In this document: positions 1 through 4,958 of the stretch, piece by piece
Layout: each line of letters starts with the position of its first letter
Position numbering within the stretch: position 1 is the first letter of the stretch
Assembly: GCA_035456205.1 (NCBI GenBank)
Contig: DATIDQ010000049.1
Span: 1-6,836 of the forward strand
Source: UBA7239 sp035456205
Lineage (GTDB): Bacteria; Pseudomonadota; Gammaproteobacteria; Pseudomonadales; UBA7239
DNA: 6,836 bases
Direction: 5' to 3'
Translations under genes and position numbers: made by a program
Notes under the pieces: model-generated
Told to the model about the DNA's origin: nothing
The model's database searches: none
What the model saw: the letters and a program-made list of their open reading frames with translations, nothing else

Positions 1-1
1 T

Positions 2-454
2 TCTACTGTGCAATGCTGGGGCGATGCCACATCCGGCAAAACCACTGTGCTGGGCGCTGTCAATTCACCCACCCAACTTGCTGCAGGCACAGACCACACC
101 TGCGCGATCAATGCGGATCGCACAGTGAGTTGCTGGGGTGACAACACGAATGGTGAATTGGGCGATTTTGATATGGACGGGCTGGTGGATGGCGTGAGCA
201 ATGCACTGAAAATATCAGCGGGTTCACACCACACCTGTGCCGTGACGGGCAGCTATGCCACACCGTCCAGTTTGCGCGTGACCTGTTGGGGCAAAAACAA
301 CATGGGCCAGACTTCGGTGCCCACCGATCTCACCAACGGTGTCGAGAAGCCGGTGAATATCACCGCTGCCAATGACGAAACCTGTGCGATCAGGGCGGGG
401 CAGAATGTTGCCTCTGCTGCGATGATTTGCTGGCCAGTGGCTGTGGCGCCGTAA
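2..454 (+). CDS. RCC1-repeat protein, 3' end only (5' truncated by window)
   Basis: The reading frame is open from the left edge (codons from base 2) to TAA at 452-454, giving about 150 residues of C-terminus. It shows recurring units of the RCC1 / alpha-tubulin-suppressor type: a TCAI or TCAV strand followed by a CWG strand (VQCWG, then HTCAI...VSCWGDN, HTCAV...VTCWGKN, and a last degenerate ETCAI...MICWP). Each complete unit carries two cysteines, one per strand. In bacterial members of this family that pattern usually goes with exported, disulfide-stabilised beta-propellers, so a periplasmic, surface or secreted location is inferred; the signal peptide would lie outside the window. The GTG at base 8 is not a real start, because repeat sequence continues upstream of it. 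RCC1 propellers are binding scaffolds; no partner can be deduced here. The family call is firm, the function unknown. Confidence 0.85.
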   Translation, partial: STVQCWGDATSGKTTVLGAVNSPTQLAAGTDHTCAINADRTVSCWGDNTNGELGDFDMDGLVDGVSNALKISAGSHHTCAVTGSYATPSSLRVTCWGKNNMGQTSVPTDLTNGVEKPVNITAANDETCAIRAGQNVASAAMICWPVAVAP

Positions 455-508
455 ACATACGTCCTTAACACTCACCTCTAACGGGCAAATCTCTCGGTTT
501 TGCCTGCT

Positions 509-536
509 GTGACTGGTGTCGTGCCTGCAGTAGAAT
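509..536 (+). promoter_or_regulatory. Candidate sigma-70 promoter of the SDR gene
   Basis: TAGAAT at 531-536 matches five of six bases of the -10 consensus. GTGACT at 509-514, 16 bases upstream, is a moderate -35 match. Transcription would start near 543, leaving a leader of about 25 bases before the ATG at 568. This placement also argues against the in-frame ATG at 535, which would lie inside the -10 box. Confidence 0.4.
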
Positions 537-555
537 GCGTGGCGTTTTTATTCAT

Positions 556-562
556 GGGGAGA
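556..562 (+). promoter_or_regulatory. Ribosome binding site that fixes the SDR start
   Basis: GGGGAGA at 556-562 lies five bases before the ATG at 568 and is a strong Shine-Dalgarno match. The longer in-frame ATG at 535 has no comparable site, so 568 is preferred. Confidence 0.75.
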
Positions 563-567
563 AAGCT

Positions 568-1476
568 ATGTCAGTGTTAGAGGGTAAGGTAGCCATTGTC
601 ACCGGCGCAGGCCGTGGCCTGGGTCGTGAAGAAGCGATCGAATTGGCGCGCAATGGTGCTCGTGTTGTCATCAATGACATCGGCATTCCGGCGGCCAAAG
701 AAGCAGCGATGGAAGCAGTGGAAATTATCAAGGGTTTTGGTGGTGAAGCCATCGCTGTATTCGGTGACTGCGCTGATAGCGATGATGCTAAAAATCTGCT
801 GGAAACCACGCTGAAAACTTACGGTGACCTGAACATCATGGTCAACAATGCCGGTTTCTGCCGTGACAAAACTATTTTCGGTATGACGGACGAAGAGTTT
901 GATTCAGTGGTGCGTGTTCACTTGCGTGGTCACTTCGTCAACATGCGTAATGCGACTGCTTATTGGCGCGAAAAAGCCAAAGCGACTGGCTCACATTACG
1001 GTCGTTTGATCAGCACATCGTCTGAAGCGATGTTGTTCGGTTCTGCTGGTCAGCCTAACTATGCTGCTGCCAAAGCAGGTATCACTGCGATGACCATGGG
1101 CGCTGCACAATTGATGATCAAGTACGGCATCACTTGCAACGTGATCATGCCGCGTGCGCGCACAGCAATGACTGACCAGGGGCAGACGGCAGCCATGTTT
1201 GCCAAGCCACAAGACGGTTTCGATGTGTTTGATCCAGCCAACGTTGCGCCCTTGGTGTCTTATCTTGCTTCACCCAATGCGGGCCATATTTCTGGCGAAG
1301 TGTTTATCGTGTGGGGGCCGCGTGTGACTATCGTGCAGCGTCCGACTATCGATACCCACTACGACAACCCGCAAGGTGGCAAGTGGACGCAGGAAGGTTT
1401 ACACAGTTCTTTGTCTACTTATTTCGACGCAAACCATATGCCTGTCTGGGGTGGTTTTTCTGTTCCTCCGCAGTGA
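568..1476 (+). CDS. SDR-family NAD(P)-dependent oxidoreductase, MFE-2 dehydrogenase-like
   Basis: This is a 302-residue classical-type short-chain dehydrogenase. It has the cofactor motif TGAGRGLG (12-19), an acidic residue after beta-2 (VVIND, D37) that suggests NAD preference, NNAG (93-96), and the active-site serine S152 with Y165 and K169 (NYAAAK). At the position of the usual catalytic asparagine it has VHLRG (H118 region). Together with VVINDIG and VAPLV, this resembles the (3R)-hydroxyacyl-CoA dehydrogenase domain of peroxisomal MFE-2 / HSD17B4-type proteins. At about 300 residues it is longer than the usual 250-residue SDR and carries a C-terminal extension from about residue 250. A cytosolic role in oxidising a hydroxyacyl-CoA or steroid-like alcohol is inferred; the substrate is not determinable. 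The gene appears monocistronic, with its own promoter and a terminator 31 bases downstream. The start at 568 is chosen for its ribosome binding site. Confidence 0.9.
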   Translation: MSVLEGKVAIVTGAGRGLGREEAIELARNGARVVINDIGIPAAKEAAMEAVEIIKGFGGEAIAVFGDCADSDDAKNLLETTLKTYGDLNIMVNNAGFCRDKTIFGMTDEEFDSVVRVHLRGHFVNMRNATAYWREKAKATGSHYGRLISTSSEAMLFGSAGQPNYAAAKAGITAMTMGAAQLMIKYGITCNVIMPRARTAMTDQGQTAAMFAKPQDGFDVFDPANVAPLVSYLASPNAGHISGEVFIVWGPRVTIVQRPTIDTHYDNPQGGKWTQEGLHSSLSTYFDANHMPVWGGFSVPPQ

Positions 1477-1500
1477 TTGTTAATAGCGTCTGGCCAAAAC

Positions 1501-1530
1501 AAAAAAACCCGCAGTGATGCGGGTTTTTTT
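1501..1530. terminator. Bidirectional rho-independent terminator between convergent genes
   Basis: A six-base-pair stem (CCCGCA 1508-1513, TGCGGG 1518-1523) closes a GTGA tetraloop of GNRA type. It is flanked by seven A on the left and seven T on the right, so both strands read as a stem followed by a U-tract. It serves the SDR gene (stop at 1476) and the convergent porin gene (stop at 1562). Confidence 0.93.
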
Positions 1531-1561
1531 ATGGTCATGGACATTGATCGATGGATATTAA

Positions 1562-2287
1562 TCAATCAGTTTTTTTGTGATGGCCAAATGCATCGAGCAG
1601 ATCAAATTCCTTGCTGATTTCAAGTACAAAACGGTTATCAGTTGTGGCGTCGCCATCGTGGATGGTGTTATGCCAATAGCTGAGCGTGAAATCGGTATCC
1701 ATCCAGTTTTTATTAACGCCGGCCTGATAAGCGTTGTAATCATCACCAATGCTTTTCTCGTAATCCAGATGTTCAGCGGTGAATAGAAGGGAGACTGTGT
1801 CTGTGACTGGTTGCTCATGCGTCAGGATATAGCGGCGCTGCAGGCCATCCCATACTTTGTCGTCATCAGAGTAGTAGTAGTAAAAATTGGTGTTCTCCAT
1901 AAAGGTGATGCCTGTGTACCACTCGGTGTAATCTGAATGATCCGGGTGATCGACTGTGTGATAGGTGTATTGGGTGACGCCTATGTCGTAACTGACATTG
2001 TCTGTTAGAGCGTGTTTGAAACCGACTGCATAATCCAGTTCCAGATCAGGTGTGTCCTTTTCGTTATTGTCTACGTTAGAGCTCCATATTCCGGCATAGA
2101 TACCGCTGTCGTGTTCGTAATCAATACCACCTTGTAGTGCCGGCTTGTTGTCTGTGGCGCTGACACCATCGGCCATATAGTCAGATGCGACTGTAATGGT
2201 GGCAGTCAGACTGTTTTCAGCAAAGCTGGTAGCTGGATACAGTGCAGCTGCGAGTAATGCAGCGGTGCAGGCTTTTGATTTTTTCAT
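1562..2287 (-). CDS. TorF-family putative porin (Gcw_chp / TIGR02001 type)
   Basis: The product is a 241-residue exported outer-membrane beta-barrel. A classical signal peptide occupies residues 1-23 (MKKSK basic start, Ala/Leu-rich core, cleavage predicted after SFA, before ENS). The mature N-terminus matches the family pattern: TATITVASDYMADGVSATDNKPALQGGIDY... followed by SGIYAGIWSSNVD, where members usually have SDYxFRGxSxTxxxPAxQGG and GxYxGxWxSNVD. Aromatic, alternating strands follow. Members are annotated as putative porins; the solute is unknown. The likely closing strand (FVLEISKEF) is not at the very end: a hydrophilic tail of 13 residues with HHKK follows, which is unusual for a barrel whose last residue is normally aromatic. 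AAAGG, eight bases before the ATG, is a reasonable ribosome binding site. A promoter overlapped by Fur-like sequence lies about 50 bases upstream, so iron-responsive control is inferred. Confidence 0.88.
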   Translation of the reverse strand: MKKSKACTAALLAAALYPATSFAENSLTATITVASDYMADGVSATDNKPALQGGIDYEHDSGIYAGIWSSNVDNNEKDTPDLELDYAVGFKHALTDNVSYDIGVTQYTYHTVDHPDHSDYTEWYTGITFMENTNFYYYYSDDDKVWDGLQRRYILTHEQPVTDTVSLLFTAEHLDYEKSIGDDYNAYQAGVNKNWMDTDFTLSYWHNTIHDGDATTDNRFVLEISKEFDLLDAFGHHKKTD

Positions 2288-2344
2288 GTTGCATGCCTTT
2301 TGGTCGGTGTTGTTAGCGGTTGATGTGAGTTCTCAAGGGTGTTT

Positions 2345-2374
2345 ATTCTAAATGGTAACCATTATCAAATACAA
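2345..2374 (-). promoter_or_regulatory. Candidate sigma-70 promoter of the porin gene
   Basis: On the minus strand TTGTAT (2374-2369) serves as a -35 and TAGAAT (2350-2345, five of six) as the -10, with an 18-base spacer. The start point would be near 2338, giving a leader of about 50 bases. The spacer is almost filled by a palindrome. Confidence 0.5.
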
Positions 2375-2389
2375 GTAATTATCATTATT
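2348..2389 (-). promoter_or_regulatory. Candidate tandem Fur-type operator
   Basis: Two AT-rich sites resemble the 19-base Fur box (GATAATGATAATCATTATC). The proximal one, GATAATGGTTACCATTTAG on the minus strand (2366-2348), matches 13 of 19 and contains a 6-1-6 inverted repeat (AATGGT-A-ACCATT, 2351-2363). The distal one, AATAATGATAATTACTTGT (2389-2371), also matches 13 of 19. The proximal site lies between the -35 and -10 boxes and the distal one overlaps the -35, the geometry expected of a repressor. The match is partial, so another metalloregulator or palindrome-binding factor is possible. Confidence 0.5.
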
Positions 2390-2406
2390 GATGGAGTGGC
2401 GGGCAT

Positions 2407-2432
2407 AAAAAAACCCGCAGCGATGCGGGTTT
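2407..2432 (-). terminator. Rho-independent terminator of the carbamoyltransferase operon
   Basis: The stem CCCGCA (2414-2419) / TGCGGG (2424-2429) has a GCGA tetraloop. Read on the minus strand it is followed by seven U (bases 2413-2407). It lies 19 bases after the DUF5989 stop codon and upstream of the porin promoter, so it ends the operon and insulates the porin gene. On the plus strand only three T follow, so termination there should be weak. Confidence 0.9.
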
Positions 2433-2450
2433 CTGACTTGCCGGGGTATT

Positions 2451-2603
2451 TCAGAAGAGCGTGTAGATAAACGGCGCCACTGCTGAGCCTTGGGCAAATA
2501 CAATCAGCACGCCCAGTAAGACCAGTACGATGACGATGGGAGCCAGCCAGTATTTTTTGCGCTGCCCCATGAAGCCGGCGAAATCTTTCATTAGTTCAAA
2601 CAT
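2451..2603 (-). CDS. DUF5989-family small membrane protein
   Basis: This 50-residue product has a charged, aromatic N-terminal stretch (FELMKDFAGFMGQRKKYW, about 2-19). One transmembrane helix follows (about residues 21-38, LAPIVIVLVLLGVLIVFA) and then the short terminal motif QGSAVAPFIYTLF. That pattern, with KxWL before the helix and GSAVAPFIYTLF at the very end, is what I recall for DUF5989, a family usually found beside SxtJ and carbamoyltransferases. Its start codon shares base 2603 with the stop of the SxtJ gene (TGATG), and a GGAG lies 11 bases upstream within that gene, so translation is coupled. It is short enough to be missed by routine gene calling. Its biochemical role is unknown; a membrane partner of SxtJ is inferred from linkage only. 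Confidence 0.87.
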   Translation of the reverse strand: MFELMKDFAGFMGQRKKYWLAPIVIVLVLLGVLIVFAQGSAVAPFIYTLF

Positions 2604-3025
2604 CAGTAGGGTTTCTCCATATGGTCTCTGGAAGGGGTTTCACGAGTGATGCGATAGCTGCTTAACGTGGTATCAATCTTGCGATGCATCGGATCTTTTC
2701 CCGTCAGTTTCATGATGATACCGATGGGAAAAAACAGCAGATAAAACACTATAGACAGAATGATGCGAGTGTTGAGCCAGCCCAGTTTTTCTGCAAAGGC
2801 CATCCACGGTTTATAAAAATGAATCAAGCTGGCAGGATGTGTAAATGCCCAGATAATCAGTATGCCGCCGATGGGTCCGGCGATTGTTAGCCAGTGCAGG
2901 GCTTTTTCAACGCCGCCTTTCAGCCACGGTAGAAAAAAGCCGATAAAGCCGATAATGATAGCGCCAGTAACGAGCCCGAACTTGCGCAGTTCGGCAGGCG
3001 TCATGTCTTTTGTTTCATGCGTCAT
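2603..3025 (-). CDS. SxtJ-family membrane protein
   Basis: The product is a 140-residue inner-membrane protein. It has a short hydrophilic N-terminus with the family-like ELRKFG (12-17) and three hydrophobic segments: about 16-34, 44-62 and 84-107. Between the second and third lies an aromatic, probably interfacial stretch (YKPWMAFAEKLGWLNT, 71-86). After the third come KLTGKDPMHRK (106-116) and a polar C-terminus ending MEKPY, as family members commonly do. The name comes from a gene in cyanobacterial saxitoxin clusters, but homologues are widespread next to NodU-type carbamoyltransferases, and no other saxitoxin genes are present here. Its start overlaps the carbamoyltransferase stop by one base (TGATG at 3027-3023), indicating coupled translation and probably matched stoichiometry. 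A second ATG at codon 8 (3004) is possible. The function is unknown; a membrane platform for the carbamoyltransferase is a guess. Confidence 0.87.
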   Translation of the reverse strand: MTHETKDMTPAELRKFGLVTGAIIIGFIGFFLPWLKGGVEKALHWLTIAGPIGGILIIWAFTHPASLIHFYKPWMAFAEKLGWLNTRIILSIVFYLLFFPIGIIMKLTGKDPMHRKIDTTLSSYRITRETPSRDHMEKPY

Positions 3026-4887
3026 CAGTCGAGCTCGAATTCGTTTTGCCAGTTGTCATTGCGCTCCCACACCGGCTGATCCGGTTTGGCGAGCAAGTAA
3101 TTTTCCAGCACCAGATAATCCATTTCACAGCGCATGAAACAGCGGTAGGCATCTTCCGGTGTGTTGACGATAGGTTCTCCACGCACATTGAATGAAGTAT
3201 TGATGGATACCGGGCAACCAGTCAGTTTGTCAAATTCATCCAGCAAGTGATAAAAGCGTGGATTGGTTTCCGGGTGTACAGTCTGGATGCGTGCGGAATA
3301 ATCCACGTGAGTGACTGCGGGAATTTGTGAACGCGGCACATTCAGTTTGGCAATACCGAATAAACGCTCCTGTTCCTCCGTCATCGGAATGCGTTTATCT
3401 TCTGCTACCGGTGCCACCATCAGCATGTAAGGGCTGACGGCCTTGTGCTGGAACCATTCGCTGACTTTGTCTGCTTTCACAGCGGGTGCAAACGGACGGA
3501 ATGATTCGCGATATTTGATCTTGAGATTCATGATCGATTGCATTTTCGAGCTGCGCGGATCGCCGATAATAGAGCGCCCACCGAGTGCGCGTGGGCCGAA
3601 TTCCATGCGTCCGGCAAACCAGCCCACTACATTTTCATCTGCCATGATTTGCGCCAGTTTTGGCATCAATTCCGCATCATCCAGACGCTGGTATTTTGCG
3701 CCGACGCTATCGAGATGCGCTTTGATTTCTGCATCAGAAAAACGCGGGCCGAGGTAGCCGCCTTGCATGGAATCGCCGGGTAGGGCAGTACGTGGTTTTT
3801 CAAGATACTGGTGCCAGATAGCCAGTGCTGCACCGAGTGCGCCGCCCGCGTCGCCTGCCGCGGGTTGTACCCAGATTTCCGAGAACGGCCCTTCACGCAA
3901 CAAGCGTCCGTTAGAAACACAATTGAGTGCCACGCCGCCGGCAAGACAGAGTTTGTCCACGCCCAATTCTTTTTGTACGGTGCGCGCCAGTTTCAAAACA
4001 ATTTCTTCGGTGACAACCTGGATGGAGCGTGCGATATCCATTTCTTTTTGTGACACTTCGGATTCACGCGCGCGTGGCTCACCATTAAACAGACGATGAA
4101 ATTTATCATTTGTCATCGTCAGGCCGGTAGCGTAATTGAAGTAGCTCATGTCGAGACGGAAGCTGCCGTCTTCTTTTATGTCGATCAGATTATCAAGAAT
4201 CAGATCGACATATTTTGGCGAGCCGTAAGGCGCAAGCCCCATCAATTTATATTCGCCGGAATTGACTTTGAAGCCGGTGTAATAAGTGAAAGCGGAATAC
4301 AATAATCCCAATGAATGCGGAAAATTGATATCCCACTGTGGCGTTAATGTGTTGCCATCGCCCAACCAGACAGAACTGGTAGCCCATTCACCCACGCCGT
4401 CGAGACACATGACGGCAGCTTTTTCAAACGGGCTGGGGAAAAATGCGGATGCGGCATGTGACTGATGATGTTCAGTAAACATCAATGACGGTAAATCGTT
4501 CTCCTTGATGTTACCGAGTGTTGCCAGTTCGCGGCGCAGGGTTTTTTTCAGATACAGTTTTTCTTTCAGCCACACAGGGATGGCTTTGATAAAAGAAAGG
4601 AAGCCGGCCGGCGCGTACGCAAGATATGTTTCAATCAGACGTTCGAATTTGATCAGTGGCTTGTCGTAAAAAACCACGTGCGTGACATCAGTCAGCTGCA
4701 AACCGGCTTCGCGCAGACAATAGCGAATGGCTTCAGCCGGAAAGTTGGCATCGTGTTTTTTGCGCGTGAAGCGTTCTTCCTGGGCGGCGGCAACGATCTG
4801 GCCGTTCACCACCAGAGCGGCGGCGCTGTCATGGTAGTAGGCGGATATGCCAAGGATGGCGATGGGAGATTGGCTGGGGCGAGACAC
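3025..4887 (-). CDS. NodU/CmcH/TobZ-family carbamoyltransferase
   Basis: At 620 residues this is full length for the family, which moves a carbamoyl group from carbamoyl phosphate, via carbamoyl-adenylate, to a hydroxyl of a sugar or other acceptor. The N-terminal Kae1-like domain has ILGISAYYHDSAAAL (11-25), QEERFTRKKHD (36-46), HHQSHA (140-145, metal-type histidines H140 and H144), CLDGVGE (161-167), LAGGVALN (315-322) and AAGDAGGALGAA (343-354). The C-terminal domain has GRMEFGPRALGGRSI (426-440), KYRESFRPFAPAV (458-470) and INTSFNVRGEPIV (562-574). All expected motifs are intact, so it should be active. The start is GTG at 4887; no ATG lies between it and the in-frame TAG upstream. The ribosome binding site is weak. 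The acceptor cannot be named: nodulation factor, antibiotic and toxin enzymes all share this fold, and no such pathway is visible. Linkage to two membrane proteins suggests an envelope or exported glycan. Confidence 0.93.
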   Translation of the reverse strand: MSRPSQSPIAILGISAYYHDSAAALVVNGQIVAAAQEERFTRKKHDANFPAEAIRYCLREAGLQLTDVTHVVFYDKPLIKFERLIETYLAYAPAGFLSFIKAIPVWLKEKLYLKKTLRRELATLGNIKENDLPSLMFTEHHQSHAASAFFPSPFEKAAVMCLDGVGEWATSSVWLGDGNTLTPQWDINFPHSLGLLYSAFTYYTGFKVNSGEYKLMGLAPYGSPKYVDLILDNLIDIKEDGSFRLDMSYFNYATGLTMTNDKFHRLFNGEPRARESEVSQKEMDIARSIQVVTEEIVLKLARTVQKELGVDKLCLAGGVALNCVSNGRLLREGPFSEIWVQPAAGDAGGALGAALAIWHQYLEKPRTALPGDSMQGGYLGPRFSDAEIKAHLDSVGAKYQRLDDAELMPKLAQIMADENVVGWFAGRMEFGPRALGGRSIIGDPRSSKMQSIMNLKIKYRESFRPFAPAVKADKVSEWFQHKAVSPYMLMVAPVAEDKRIPMTEEQERLFGIAKLNVPRSQIPAVTHVDYSARIQTVHPETNPRFYHLLDEFDKLTGCPVSINTSFNVRGEPIVNTPEDAYRCFMRCEMDYLVLENYLLAKPDQPVWERNDNWQNEFELD

Positions 4888-4915
4888 TGCGGCTACCGGT
4901 AATGATAAAGGTGCG

Positions 4916-4921
4916 ATTCTA
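4916..4921 (-). promoter_or_regulatory. Candidate -10 box before the carbamoyltransferase
   Basis: On the minus strand TAGAAT lies about 28 bases before the GTG start, in the 71-base gap after the kinase gene. It matches five of six -10 bases, but no good -35 stands 16-18 bases upstream. A start near 4909 would give a leader of about 22 bases. It may be an internal promoter or chance. Confidence 0.3.
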
Positions 4922-4958
4922 GCCGAAGTCAGCGGCTGGCAGTACCGCTTGGCTGGTG

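Noticed and set aside
483..506. Hairpin GGGCAAA / TTTGCCT after the RCC1 gene as a terminator.
   Set aside because: The stem is weak and AT-rich, the loop has about nine bases and no T-tract follows. It may be chance or part of a rho-dependent end.
535..567. Upstream in-frame ATG adding 11 residues to the SDR protein.
   Set aside because: The ATG overlaps the probable -10 box, lacks a ribosome binding site, and the ATG at 568 has a strong one. SDR proteins also normally begin just before the GKVAIVTG strand.
3030..3042. CGAGCTCGAATTC, identical to a SacI-EcoRI polylinker stretch found in common cloning vectors, possible vector contamination or chimeric join.
   Set aside because: It lies in frame at the end of the carbamoyltransferase, followed at once by the TGATG overlap and an intact SxtJ gene, and no further vector sequence is visible on either side. 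Chance is the simpler explanation.
2862..3137. Plus-strand ORFs opposite the carbamoyltransferase, SxtJ, kinase and PAP2 genes (for example 2862-3137, 3443-3757, 5898-6173).
   Set aside because: They lie opposite strongly supported minus-strand genes, show no recognisable domain and no good ribosome binding site, and are explained as shadow frames.
2451..4887. A saxitoxin-like toxin cluster, suggested by the SxtJ family name.
   Set aside because: None of the defining saxitoxin genes (polyketide synthase-like SxtA, amidinotransferase, Rieske oxygenases) is present. SxtJ homologues accompany carbamoyltransferases in many non-toxic bacteria.
4931..4949. Inverted repeat AGCGG...CCGCT between kinase and carbamoyltransferase genes as a terminator or operator.
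   Set aside because: Only five base pairs with a nine-base loop and no U-tract.
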